A stretch of DNA of 64,000 nucleotides from Neobacillus sp. PS3-34 (GTDB lineage Bacteria > Bacillota > Bacilli > Bacillales > Cytobacillaceae), in the NCBI RefSeq assembly GCF_030915465.1, contig NZ_CP133267.1:4453001-4517000 (forward strand), written 5' to 3'. The notes under the pieces were generated by a model that was given only the letters and a program-made list of their open reading frames with translations, was not told the origin of the DNA and did not search any database. Shown here piece after piece: positions 37,358 through 46,246 of the stretch. The position numbers and the translations under genes were made by a program. Numbering within the stretch: position 1 is the stretch's first letter; each line of letters opens with the position of its first letter.

Positions 37358-37431
37358 TCCTTTTGAACATCTCTGCCCTTATAACGGAATACAGGAAAGG
37401 AAAGATACGGGTATCTTTAAAAAACTTTTGA

Positions 37432-37464
37432 ATTAAAAGGATGTCTAGAAAACATCCTTTTAAT
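37432..37464. terminator. Terminator-type hairpin between DAO and sigma genes
   Basis: Perfect 13-bp stem ATTAAAAGGATGT (37432-37444) with ACATCCTTTTAAT (37452-37464), 7-nt loop. It can serve the leftward oxidoreductase upstream of it only by readthrough; more likely it isolates the sigma promoter. Confidence 0.6.
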
Positions 37465-37506
37465 AATTTATTATACGAAAGTCTTAAATGTTAATTAACT
37501 ATATTA

Positions 37507-38624
37507 TTAGCTCTTAATCGCACCTTCAATATTATAAAGTGTCAAATCTAGTTCCAGCTCCAATCCAAGAGCGAGCTTTGCCAATTCAGATCCCAAATAA
37601 GGTCCCATCGTTAACCCGGAAGCACCTAACCCATTAGCTGCTAAAATCCCCTTCCATCCAGGTAGGGGCCAATCACCGGAAGGAAGCCAGGTGTAAAGGG
37701 ACGATATCCTACTCGGGCTTCGATAAACGTGCTATTGTTCAATCCAGGCGCGACATTCAATGCCTTGTTTAAAACTTCCGCCACTCCGCCAGCTGTAATG
37801 CGATCGTCTAAATTTTCAAGATCCTCATGGGTAGCGCCTGCTACTATTCGTTGTTTATCAAATGCCAATAGGTATTGGTTAGTCGGCGGCATTATAACCG
37901 GCCACTCATTTGTATTGCCATCTTGTATTTCCAAATGGACAATCTGTGCTTTTTGAAAAGTAACCTGAAGGTCCACTCCAAGAGGCTTTAGCAATGAATT
38001 CGCCCAGGCTCCGGCACAAACAATGACTTGATATGCTTGAAATTCCTTATCTCCTGTTTTGACCCCTGTGACACGACTTCCGCTGAATTGCAGCACCGCA
38101 TCACCATTAATAATTGAAGCACCTAATTTTTTGGCTGCTGACAATAAGGAATCCCTCAATAAACGTCCATCTACACGGGCAGCACCGCTAATATGTAAGG
38201 CATGGTAATCTATATCTAAAACAGGAAACAAACGGTTTGCCTCTTCGGGTGAAAGTTCAGTTACATCTTCAATTTCCGGAGCATCTCCACGTCGTAATGA
38301 AACTCGTTCTCCTGCCTTTTTAATCTTTTCTAAATCTTTATGAATACTTAGTGCACCGACCCTTTTATAGCCGGTGTTATCTTCGCCTGCTTTTTCAAGC
38401 TCATTTATTAAATATGGATAATAGCGCGCCCCCGCTTTTGCTAATTGGTACCAAGCTTTGTTTCGCCGTTGTGTTAACCAAGGGCAAATGATCCCCGCTG
38501 AGGCATCCGTCGCCTGCCCTTTATCCTTCCTGTCAATCAGTATGACTTCTGCTCCCTGTTTGGCCAAGTGATAGGCTGTAGAGGCGCCTAGTATTCCGCC
38601 ACCAATGATAATGAATCGTTTCAT
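37507..38624 (-). CDS. FAD-dependent DAO-type oxidoreductase (glycine oxidase/DadA-like), frameshifted
   Basis: D-amino-acid-oxidase-fold flavoenzyme of about 372 residues. FAD motif IIGGGILGASTAYHLAKQGAEV is at the N-terminus; DASAGIICPW and the C-terminal RPFTPGFLPVIG close the active site. As read it stops at 37641; a G4 run at 37665-37668 needs G5, after which the protein continues GPLPGWKGILAANGLGASGL to a stop at 37507. Likely oxidises a small amine or D-amino acid to the imino acid with H2O2. Substrate unknown. Confidence 0.87.
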
Positions 38625-38774
38625 TTTCAGCTTCCTTTTCGTTTTTAGTTCTATAATATTAGCAATGTTCCCTCACTACATCTTATAGCATACCAAGGAC
38701 AATAAAACCAGAATGTCTTTTGGTTCAAAAATAATAACATTTGTGTAACAGCGTCAATCTCTCAATAATGGTAT

Positions 38775-38806
38775 GAAAAAATGGCTGCCTCAAAGACAGC
38801 CATTGA
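38775..38806 (-). terminator. Terminator of the coat-like gene
   Basis: AATGGCTG/CAGCCATT stem (38780-38787 with 38797-38804); T-rich when read leftward. Confidence 0.8.
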
Positions 38807-38848
38807 ACCTTATCAAAATAATCATCATTCATTAGAATGTCTATACTT

Positions 38849-39139
38849 TTATGGATGGTAGCTGCCATGGCCATGATGATAGCCATGACCAGGGATATAT
38901 GTGCCATGGCCATGATGATACCCATAACCAGGGACATATGTGCCGTGGCCATGGTGATAGCCATGACCCGGATAATAACCACCGTGTCCATGGTGATAGC
39001 CGTGGTCAGTATAATATCCGCCATGACCATGGTGATAACCTTGGCCAGGATAATATCCACCATGTCCGTGATGATAGCTTTGCCCAGGGTGATATACTTG
39101 CCCAGGCTGACCGTAACCTCCAGGGAACTGTCTTTGCAT
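38849..39139 (-). CDS. His/Gly/Tyr tandem-repeat protein, probable spore coat protein
   Basis: 96-residue low-complexity protein built on nearly six copies of a 13-residue unit (YHHGHGGYYPGQG and variants YYTDHG, TYVPGYG, TYIPGHG). Start 39139 (MQRQFPGGYGQPG) has GAGGAGG upstream. No signal peptide or membrane helix. The composition is typical of minor spore coat proteins and could bind metal through histidines or be crosslinked through tyrosines. The 39-bp DNA repeat makes other frames look open; they are not genes. Confidence 0.75.
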   Translation of the reverse strand: MQRQFPGGYGQPGQVYHPGQSYHHGHGGYYPGQGYHHGHGGYYTDHGYHHGHGGYYPGHGYHHGHGTYVPGYGYHHGHGTYIPGHGYHHGHGSYHP

Positions 39140-39270
39140 TTTATATCTCCTCCTCAACTGTTTCTCCATAGTGTATGAGTCCAGTTTCAAAGAGGAATAG
39201 GTACCTGCCTATTTTAATACTTTCCGGATTATTCTTTTGATTGTAGTATCCTAATATTTCCTTTTTTAAT

Positions 39271-40971
39271 TTACAATGGAGGCAGATCCAGCTTCCCTTC
39301 CTCAAACAATTCTTTTATCATATGCTTTGTATACCCTGCTGCCTGGCCAAACGTAATCTTTGCCGGCATAGGAGCTTCTTCTGGATCTACAAGGACGTCG
39401 ATGATGCACGGCTTTGATTGTTGAATCGCACTTTGTAATGCTGGTAGTAAATCATTGGGGTTCTCAATGCGGAAACCAATACCGCCACATGCTTCTGCAT
39501 ATTGCGCAAAGTTAGGGTTTACCAGGTCTGTTCCGAATTCAATGTTTCCCATTACTTCCTGTTCAAACTTAATCATAGCGATCTTATGATTGTTTAAAAC
39601 AATGACCACAATTGGCAGGTTATATTTTACTGCCGTTACAAAATCGTTCATTGTCATCCCAAAACCACCATCACCGCAGACTGCAAAAACTTGTTTTTCC
39701 GGAAAAGCAATTTTCCCGGCAATTGCGCCTGGAAGGCCGCAGCCAAGCGTAGCAAGCCAACTGGATATAATGAATTTTTGATTGGTCATATGAAAATGAC
39801 GTGCCATCCAAACCGTAACATTTCCAACATCTACTGAGAGCACAGCATCATCTTTTGCAACCATTTGCAAGGCGTTAATAACTCGCTGTGGCTTGATAGG
39901 CATAGAATCATTCTCTTCTTGACGATCCAGCCTGTTCCACCAATTTTCCATCCTCTCCTGGCTTTTTTCCAAAAATGTCCTATCCTCTTTCCGTTCTATA
40001 TTTTCAGTGAGCCATCCGAGCGTGATCCCTGCCTCCCCAGCAAGTCCTACGTCAACAGGAGAACGCTTCCCTATTTGAGAAGGGTCTACATCAATTTGAA
40101 TGGTTTTGGCCTCTTTTGGAAGAAATCCGGTAAATGGAAATGAAGTGCCGATCATAATAAGCGTATCTGTTTCCTGCATGCCTTCATAGGCCGCTTTTGT
40201 GCCAATCAGACCCAGCCCTCCCAATGAGTAGGGATGCTTGTCAGGGATTACTCCTTTTCCAGGTAAAGTCATTACGATCGGGGCGGCTATTTTTTCAGCA
40301 AAAGGTATTAAAATATCACGAATACCTTGTACTCCTCTTCCTGCTAGGATGATTGGCGCTTTCCGCTTTCATAATTAGTTCCTTTGCACGATGTAAATCT
40401 TCCAATAAAGGAAAAACTTCCTGTTTTACCAAAAAGCTTGAAGTCACTCTTGCTTCATTTCCTACCTCAAACCTTTGAATATCGTCAGGGATGGTGAGGA
40501 CCGAAACACCTTTTTTGGCATAAGCTGTCCTGATCGCCTGATTCACTACAGCAGGCAGCTGTTCAGCAGACATAATCCGTTGATTGTATACAGCGACATC
40601 GTCAAACATCCGTTCCAGGTTTACTTCCTGGAAAAAGTCCGTTCCAAGCTGGTCTGATTCAATCTGACCTGTTATAGCCAAGACTGGTACCTTGTCAAGC
40701 TTTGCATCATACAATCCATTCAACAGATGGATTGCACCTGGCCTGCAATCGCGGTGCAAACGCCTATTTTCCCTGTCAGCTTTGCATATGCTGCCGCAGC
40801 CAAAGCTCCGGCTTCTTCATGCCTAACCTGAATGAATTTAATTTTGTCTTGAGCCTTTCTTAAGGGCTCGATAATCGAGTTTATGGAATCACCAGGCATT
40901 CCATAAATATGATCTACTCCCCATTCAATTAGTAATTCAATTAACACTTCACCTGCTTTTTTTTTAAACAC
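39271..40971 (-). CDS. Pyruvate oxidase-like TPP enzyme (YdaP-like), two frameshifts
   Basis: Thiamine-diphosphate enzyme of the pyruvate oxidase/acetolactate synthase family, about 570 residues. The catalytic Glu region VRHEEAGALAAAAYAK, central domain and TPP motif GDGGFGMTMNDF...NN are present in three frames. Break 1: GG at 40740-40741 needs GGG (gives IAGPGAIHLLNG). Break 2 near 40357: GCC needs GCCCC (gives KAESAPIILAGRG). GTG 40971 is preferred as start because GGAGTG lies just before it; an upstream in-frame ATG exists at 40986. Acts on pyruvate, probably to acetate or acetyl phosphate, at the membrane or in cytosol. Confidence 0.87.
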
Positions 40972-41090
40972 GTTGCCACACTCCATTTAAAAAAAGATAC
41001 TTGTAGTGTTTTTCTAATAAACAATATTTACTCAATTATTTCCAACATAAAATGTAAATACTGATAAAAAACTGATGTAGGTGGTTTAAA

Positions 41091-41858
41091 TTGAAGAAAA
41101 TTGTCTTTATTAGGCACGGACTTAGCCAATACAATGTAGAAAATCGATTCACAGGATGGAAAGATATAGACCTTACAGATCAAGGCTATAATGAGGCAAG
41201 AGAAGCTGCTTTAGTATTAAAAAAACATGGTTTTATCTTTGATACTGCCCATACTTCTGTTCTAAAACGAGCGATTAGAACACTGTGGATTATACTTCAT
41301 GAAATGGATTTGATGTGGATTCCTGTACTTAAATCCTGGCGATTAAATGAGAGGCATTATGGTGCACTGCAAGGATTGAATAAAAACGAGGTAATTTCAA
41401 AATATGGTGAAGAACAAGTAAATATATGGAGAAGATCTGCAAGTATCCGGCCTCCTGAAATTTATCAAGAAGATCATATTTTTGATCAATCAGACCCTAA
41501 ATATAAAGGAATTGGAGCAGAAAATATTCCACTCGCCGAGAGTCTTGAAGACACCGAAAAACGGGCGATCATATATTGGAATGAACAAATTGTCCCTAGC
41601 TTAATACTAAATCAGCGTATCATCATCTCTGCACACGGCAATACGTTACGGGCACTTGTTAAATACTTGGACAATATTCCCCCTGATGGTGTGATAAGTT
41701 TAAATATCCCTAACAGTATTCCGCTAGTTTATGAAATGGATGAAAACCTAAAACCGCTTCGGCACTACTATCTTTGTCAGGAAGGCGAAAGGAGTGACGA
41801 TACCATGCCGCTTAATCAGGATTTGAATGATCCAGATTACTGTGATTGGCTAGGATGA
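41091..41858 (+). CDS. gpmA: 2,3-bisphosphoglycerate-dependent phosphoglycerate mutase
   Basis: 255-residue histidine-phosphatase-fold enzyme interconverting 3- and 2-phosphoglycerate. Phospho-acceptor [16 protein letters not shown] (His9), catalytic Glu in RLNERHYG, second His in [16 protein letters not shown] start at 41091 with TAGGTGG upstream. Bacillaceae usually rely on the cofactor-independent enzyme, so this is likely a second, accessory mutase. C-terminus is slightly extended ([12 protein letters not shown]). Confidence 0.92.
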   Translation: MKKIVFIRHGLSQYNVENRFTGWKDIDLTDQGYNEAREAALVLKKHGFIFDTAHTSVLKRAIRTLWIILHEMDLMWIPVLKSWRLNERHYGALQGLNKNEVISKYGEEQVNIWRRSASIRPPEIYQEDHIFDQSDPKYKGIGAENIPLAESLEDTEKRAIIYWNEQIVPSLILNQRIIISAHGNTLRALVKYLDNIPPDGVISLNIPNSIPLVYEMDENLKPLRHYYLCQEGERSDDTMPLNQDLNDPDYCDWLG

Positions 41859-41954
41859 AATTTTGATTAACCTCCCCTTGCTGGAAGATGTGGTAAGGGG
41901 AAGTTGCCGAAAAACTTCCTAATAAAATTAATCAATTTTTTTTGATAAAACAGA

Positions 41955-42005
41955 TTGACATTAGTAAATTTTGGATTTATAATTACTTCATCAAGTAAAT
42001 TTGAT
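41955..42005 (+). promoter_or_regulatory. Consensus promoter with ArsR-type operator, copy 1
   Basis: Perfect TTGACA (41955-41960), 17-bp spacer, TATAAT (41978-41983). ATCAAGTAAATTTGAT (41990-42005), an ArsR/SmtB-type dyad, covers the start site. It is followed by a ribosome site and ATG-CTT-TAG, a two-codon frame. Confidence 0.78.
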
Positions 42006-42079
42006 TTAAAGGCGAAAATAGGAGATTCCTACAATGCTTTAGATTGGTATCAATTACATCAGTTTTTTTTGAACTATAT

Positions 42080-42095
42080 ATCAAAATAATTTGAT
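42080..42095. promoter_or_regulatory. ArsR-type operator, copy 2
   Basis: ATCAAAATAATTTGAT, a near-perfect dyad 90 bp after copy 1; both are followed by TTAAAGG and a ribosome site, as if the leader had been duplicated. Confidence 0.7.
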
Positions 42096-42112
42096 TTAAA
42101 GGAGAAGATAGT

Positions 42113-42292
42113 ATGTTATTTCATGAATACGAAATGGTTGCCCAATTACAAAGGCAGGAAGTTGAACGTGTCTCACGAGAAGCTTGGAAATATGTTTATG
42201 GTAAGAAAGAAAATCGTCTACCCAACCTTATTAGTAAGCTTAACCTAATGTTAAGGGGTAACACCAATAGTACCTGCTCTTGTGAGTGCTAG
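42113..42292 (+). CDS. Small protein with C-terminal CxCxC, metal-operon member
   Basis: 59-residue protein MLFHEYEMVAQLQRQEVERV..., helical, with a C-terminal SNTCSCEC-like end (residues 56-59 hold C-S-C-E-C pattern). AAAGGAGA ribosome site. It lies behind a consensus promoter with ArsR-type operators and precedes a Cys-pair-rich protein, so a metal or metalloid-binding role is likely. I do not recognise a named family. Confidence 0.65.
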   Translation: MLFHEYEMVAQLQRQEVERVSREAWKYVYGKKENRLPNLISKLNLMLRGNTNSTCSCEC

Positions 42293-42330
42293 CAGTTTTG
42301 AAAATTCCCAATAAAGAAATGGAGATGGTC

Positions 42331-42483
42331 ATGATGTTTGGTCTATTTAAAAGCACAAAAAAAGGTTCAAGCTGCTGCAATATTGAAATCAAAGAAGTGA
42401 AGGAAGAAGAATGCTGTGCAGCAGAAGAAAAGCAAGCGTGCTGTACAGACACTGAAAAACAGGATTGCTGTTCAACAAAATAA
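42331..42483 (+). CDS. Cysteine-pair-rich small protein, probable metal binder
   Basis: 50-residue acidic/lysine-rich protein with four adjacent cysteine pairs (SSCCN, EECCA, QACCT, QDCCS). GGAG lies 6 nt before ATG 42331. Together with the upstream CxCxC protein it forms a two-gene operon ending in a strong terminator. Thiol pairs suggest binding of As(III), Cu(I), Zn or Cd. No enzyme or regulator gene is adjacent. Confidence 0.7.
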   Translation: MMFGLFKSTKKGSSCCNIEIKEVKEEECCAAEEKQACCTDTEKQDCCSTK

Positions 42484-42491
42484 GCAATTTT

Positions 42492-42524
42492 AACAAAGAG
42501 CCTGGCAAAATCCGGCTCTTTGTT
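42492..42524 (+). terminator. Terminator of the Cys-rich operon
   Basis: Perfect 11-bp stem AACAAAGAGCC (42492-42502) with GGCTCTTTGTT (42514-42524), then TTATTC. Confidence 0.9.
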
Positions 42525-42536
42525 TTATTCTCCTGA

Positions 42537-42811
42537 TCAACAATCGCTTTCATTCCCCAAAAGGACTAAGCCATTGTTTTCCCTATCATAATCAAGGATC
42601 AATTCCTCAAGGTACGGTTCAATGTTAGGGTCGATTGCTACTTGGATTTCGTTTATTAGTGTCACAATATCATCTTCTTCTGGCTCATCCAGAGCCAGGC
42701 TATCTCTGGCTGTCCTCAGCCAAACCCAGCAAAATATACTCTTATGCCACTTATTTTTTGTTCTTTTAAAACCTGAAATAGGAGCTCACGTGCTTCATCT
42801 GTGATGTTCAT
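42537..42811 (-). CDS. HesB-like probable selenoprotein (in-frame TGA as Sec32), with one missing base
   Basis: Starts at ATG 42811 (GGGAGGGGG upstream): MNITDEARELLFQVLKEQKI. A TGA at 42718-42716 falls in YFAGFG-U-GQP, exactly the HesB cysteine position. After it, one missing C in CAGCC near 42707 (CAGCCC gives QPRDS) restores LALDEPEEDDIVTLINEI and the family C-terminus LVLLGNESDC, ending at 42537. About 91 residues. A 7-bp hairpin with a UGGAU loop lies 24 nt past the TGA (25 after repair), the same spacing as in the first HesB-like gene. Probable selenoprotein; a pseudogene is the alternative. Confidence 0.75.
42680..42698 (-). other. SECIS-like hairpin of the second HesB-like gene
   Basis: On the minus strand CTGGCTC (42698-42692) pairs perfectly with GAGCCAG (42686-42680) around the loop TGGAT. 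Loop sequence and distance from the TGA match the hairpin at 14019-14040, although no bulged U is present. Confidence 0.62.
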
Positions 42812-43087
42812 GTTGCCCCCTCCCTTCTATTACAAAATGATGCAATTGACCATTTCCCGCTTTCTAGTGATAAAACATGGAATGACCTTTATGTTCATTT
42901 CACTGTAGCGGAAAATTTTTCTCCAATGCTTGGCACCCTTTAAAGAATACGATACAAAGGGAATCTGGTAAATAGGTAGGCATTTTATTATATCGGGAAA
43001 AAGGATTATTAGATTCTTTCTTAACGAGGCATAAATAAACTGATATGATATTAATGATTGATGTATAGATATTTGAGGAGTGAAATC

Positions 43088-43342
43088 ATGGGTGTTCAAA
43101 AAGAATTAGCACAACATGCTGAAAAACAAAATAGAAGTTATCAAGTATTTTTAGAGTTGGATGAAATACGTGAAAACTATATTGAAGAAGCTGTCGAATT
43201 ATGCAAACAAGGTCAGCCTTTTACAACAGAAAAAATAAATGAAGTGACCAATAAGATCAACAAAATTAATTTGCGATTTATTCCAACCAGAAAAAATGTA
43301 ACGGTTGAAATGGTTGAGGAGTACGTAAAATCACAAAAATAA
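43088..43342 (+). CDS. DUF2533 protein (YpbS-like)
   Basis: 84-residue helical protein of the DUF2533 family. Start 43088 with GAGGAGTGA upstream gives MGVQKELAQHAEKQNRSY; conserved parts are FLELDEIRENYIEEAVELCKQG and FIPTRKNVTVEMVEEYV. Function unknown. Followed by a hairpin terminator. Confidence 0.85.
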   Translation: MGVQKELAQHAEKQNRSYQVFLELDEIRENYIEEAVELCKQGQPFTTEKINEVTNKINKINLRFIPTRKNVTVEMVEEYVKSQK

Positions 43343-43357
43343 AGCTAAAGTTCTTTA

Positions 43358-43396
43358 AAACCCGCGGATCGAAATTGTCCAGCGGGTTTCTCTTTT
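43358..43396 (+). terminator. Terminator of the DUF2533 gene
   Basis: AAACCCGC pairs with GCGGGTTT across a 16-nt loop, followed by CTCTTTTT. Confidence 0.7.
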
Positions 43397-43552
43397 TAGA
43401 AAGTATGAAAAAATAATGGAGATATTTAACCTTTGACCGAAAGCAGTTTCTTTGCTCCCTTTCAAGATAGTCTTTCCCCACTAAAAAAAACAAAAATAAT
43501 CCCCCTACTTGACTCATATTCTATTAAAAGGATTTTAAAGGGGTGAGATTTC

Positions 43553-44875
43553 ATGAATTCCTTTTTTAGAGGAACCATCATATTGATTGTGGCCGCATTT
43601 TTTAGTGAATGTGCAGAATTTTTTGTTAACATGATACTTGCCAGAGAATTGCGAGAAGAAGGTATGGGAATTTACATGTCTATTTTGCCCATCATCTTTT
43701 TGATTTTTGTAATTGCTAGTCTTGAATTGCCCATTTCTATTTCAAAATTTATCGCAGAAAATAAAAAAAGCTTTCATTATAACTTCCTGCAACACGCTGT
43801 AAAATTAGCTGCCTTGGTTATGTTTATAATGTTAATAGTAACTATCAGCGTGTTATCTTATCCTTCAATAATGGACAGGTTTCACCTTAATGTAAAATGG
43901 TTACTGGCTGGATTAATCCCGATTTCATCATTTTCATCCATTGCAAGAGGCTACTTTATGGGCATTCAGCAGATGGGAAAAATAGCCTTCTCTAACTTTC
44001 TTAGAAAAGCATTTCAATTAGGTGTTCTGCTGGTTGTCTTCGATATTTTAAAAGTTGATAAAGACAGCTCTCTGCTTATGGCTCTTAGTGCATTAATTGG
44101 CAGTGAATTAATCGTATTTCTTTATTTAATAAGTTTATTGATTCTCCATATGCAAAAAATGAAAAATTCTTCGAACGCCATTTTGACAGGAAAACATGCT
44201 CGTCAAAAGCTGCTTTCGGTCTCACTCCCAACTGTGGGGGTTCGCATTTTTCATGCGATAACAAATAGTATTCAGCCATTCTTAATTCAGTCCGCTCTTA
44301 TGGCAGCAGGGTTCAGTTCCATTGCAGCGACAAAGCACTTCGGCATGCTGTCAGGAGTTGCTATGACAATCGGTTTTTTTCCAGCGTTTATTGCCCATTC
44401 CTTAATGGTTATGTTAATCCCAAATGTTTCAGATGCATTCGCGAAACACGACTACGAAAAGTTAAGAAACCTATTTCTGCAATCAATGTGGATTACGATG
44501 ATTTATGGAATTCCAGCTGTTCTTTGTATGAATTTTTTTGCAGAACAAATAACTTCTCTCTTCTTTTCATCCATGAGTGCAGCGTTATATTTGAAATTAA
44601 TGTGGCCATATTTCTTGTTTCATTTCTTTGTAATTCCAATGCAAGCCTACCTAATAGGATTGGGATTAGTGAAAGACATGTTTCTTCATACCATTTGGTC
44701 CCATATTATCTCGTTCTCCGTTATGTATTTCTTAGGGTCCCAATTTTCATTAAATATAGTCGGCATCATTTTGGGCTTAAATACCGGTGCTGTTTTACTT
44801 TTTATGCTTCATTACCTTACCATATGTAAAAAAATAGGGATTACTTTATGGTTAACGAACTATAAAGAGGCATAG
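43553..44875 (+). CDS. MATE/polysaccharide-flippase family membrane protein (SpoVB/YkvU-like)
   Basis: 440-residue protein with 12-14 membrane helices of the MVF/polysaccharide-transporter family. N-terminal GTIILIVAAFFSECAEFFVN and RGYFMGIQQMGKIAFSNFLRK are typical of the SpoVB group, which handles lipid-linked cell-wall or cortex precursors. AAAGGGGTGAG precedes the ATG. Single gene; expected in the cell or forespore membrane. Exact cargo unknown. Confidence 0.85.
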   Translation: MNSFFRGTIILIVAAFFSECAEFFVNMILARELREEGMGIYMSILPIIFLIFVIASLELPISISKFIAENKKSFHYNFLQHAVKLAALVMFIMLIVTISVLSYPSIMDRFHLNVKWLLAGLIPISSFSSIARGYFMGIQQMGKIAFSNFLRKAFQLGVLLVVFDILKVDKDSSLLMALSALIGSELIVFLYLISLLILHMQKMKNSSNAILTGKHARQKLLSVSLPTVGVRIFHAITNSIQPFLIQSALMAAGFSSIAATKHFGMLSGVAMTIGFFPAFIAHSLMVMLIPNVSDAFAKHDYEKLRNLFLQSMWITMIYGIPAVLCMNFFAEQITSLFFSSMSAALYLKLMWPYFLFHFFVIPMQAYLIGLGLVKDMFLHTIWSHIISFSVMYFLGSQFSLNIVGIILGLNTGAVLLFMLHYLTICKKIGITLWLTNYKEA

Positions 44876-45002
44876 AAATGGTGCTTGTGGTTCATTTATA
44901 GTACCCAATCCCATCCTATATATAATTTTCTTGCCCATAAAGTTTAGTAATACGTGGCTGAAATCAAGGGATAATAATGTGGTGTACGAAAGGGGGAACA
45001 TC

Positions 45003-45413
45003 ATGAGATGGCAACGGGAATTGCTTAAAATTATGCAAAACAACAAAGAAAAGAAGCTGGCTTTAGTCATTGATACCTCGAATAACCAAACCGACCAAAA
45101 GTTAATTGAGAATGTAGTAAAATTTATCGGGGAAATGAATCCAGAGTCAATATTAGTTCAAGCGGATTTTAAAATTCGAAGTATTTCCAATATCAAAGAA
45201 TCTGAAGGCATTAAGTACTATACTCACGGAAAATCCTCCTATACGGAAGTCTTTGAATGGGCAAATGAAGAAAAAATCGAAACACTAATGTATGTGACAG
45301 ACGTTACTGGCTTTTTATATGATGAATTGGAAGTGAAGCCATATGTTTACTGGCTCATTCCAGATCAATTCAAACCCAAAGTCCCGTTTGGAAAGATATT
45401 AAATGTTGTTTAA
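45003..45413 (+). CDS. Stand-alone VWA-like domain (DUF2201 C-terminal type)
   Basis: 136-residue protein with an N-terminal helix and a VWA-like fold: LALVIDTSNNQTDQKLIENV, FKIRSISNIKE and YVTDVTGFLYDEL. It resembles the C-terminal domain of DUF2201 proteins, which normally also carry a putative metallopeptidase part that is absent here. Start 45003 has AAAGGGGGA upstream. MIDAS is altered: DTSNN replaces DxSxS. Role unknown. Confidence 0.7.
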   Translation: MRWQRELLKIMQNNKEKKLALVIDTSNNQTDQKLIENVVKFIGEMNPESILVQADFKIRSISNIKESEGIKYYTHGKSSYTEVFEWANEEKIETLMYVTDVTGFLYDELEVKPYVYWLIPDQFKPKVPFGKILNVV

Positions 45414-45494
45414 ACAAATGTAAAGGCGTGTCTCATATTATTGAAACAGGTCCTTTGCAACTTGTTAGTAATAACTGAGCTATAGCTATCAAAA

Positions 45495-46076
45495 TTATGT
45501 GAAGACTGAGATGGATTTTATTGATGTTAATAGTGAAGCAATTGTACCAACCAGAGAAATAATGATAAGTGAATATAAAAAGGTTATCTCTTTAAAAATT
45601 AGAACCCCGCTAAGTATTATCACTGTATCGATTATGAGGATCACCAATCCTACGTTAAGTGAGAGTGATTTTGATACCATTAAAGCAAGTAAATCAATAC
45701 CTCCCGGACTTGCATGAATTCTTAACATGATCCCTACGCCTGTGCCAATAAATATTCCGCCTAAACAAATATTGAGCAGGAACGGCAAATGGAATAAACC
45801 GTTTAAAGGATTAAGTAGGCTGATAATGATTGCTGAAATAAAAGTTCCAATTAATCCATAAAAAAAATAATGTAAATCATAATACATTGCAGCAAAATAG
45901 ATAGGTAAATTCAAACAAGTAAATGTAACGGCTAGTTTCCAGCCCCATAAATAATGGATCAATAAGCTGATTCCCCATATACCTCCGTTTATTACATGAG
46001 AAGGTATGACAAAAGCATTAATTCCTATTCCGATTAAGACACTAGCAATAATGATCGTAAACAATTTAATAACCAT
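45495..46076 (-). CDS. YitT-family membrane protein, short form
   Basis: 193-residue protein with five or six membrane helices (IIIASVLIGIGINAFVIPSH, GGIFIGTGVGIMLRIHASPGG). It has the YitT membrane domain but lacks the usual C-terminal DUF2179 domain, so it is about 90 residues shorter than common members. GGAAGGAGG precedes the ATG. Function unknown, possibly transport. Confidence 0.85.
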   Translation of the reverse strand: MVIKLFTIIIASVLIGIGINAFVIPSHVINGGIWGISLLIHYLWGWKLAVTFTCLNLPIYFAAMYYDLHYFFYGLIGTFISAIIISLLNPLNGLFHLPFLLNICLGGIFIGTGVGIMLRIHASPGGIDLLALMVSKSLSLNVGLVILIIDTVIILSGVLIFKEITFLYSLIIISLVGTIASLLTSIKSISVFT

Positions 46077-46184
46077 ACATCCTCCTTCCTTTCCCTATCC
46101 TAGTCTTTTTATATCCTATGACTTGTTTTGCCGGATTCATTCATTAAATTTGTCCACTTATACTAATGCCTCTTTCATACACAA

Positions 46185-46216
46185 AAAAAGAGCCTGCATT
46201 ATCAGGCTCTCTTTCG
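46185..46216 (-). terminator. gntK terminator
   Basis: AGAGCCTG and CAGGCTCT pair around CATTAT; seven Ts when read leftward, about 35 nt after the gntK stop. Confidence 0.9.
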
Positions 46217-46246
46217 TTAATCAAATATATTTTTGAAATGATTCTT

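Noticed and set aside
38725-39178. Several overlapping open frames in the coat-like gene
   Set aside because: They are alternative frames of the 39-bp DNA repeat; only the minus-strand frame with GAGGAGG and the His/Gly/Tyr units is credible.
41868-41905. gpmA terminator
   Set aside because: CCCCTT/AAGGGG could pair, but the loop is long and no T tract follows, so it was not listed.
42830-43099. 89-codon minus-strand open frame
   Set aside because: No ribosome site or recognisable motif, and it overlaps the promoter and start of the DUF2533 gene.
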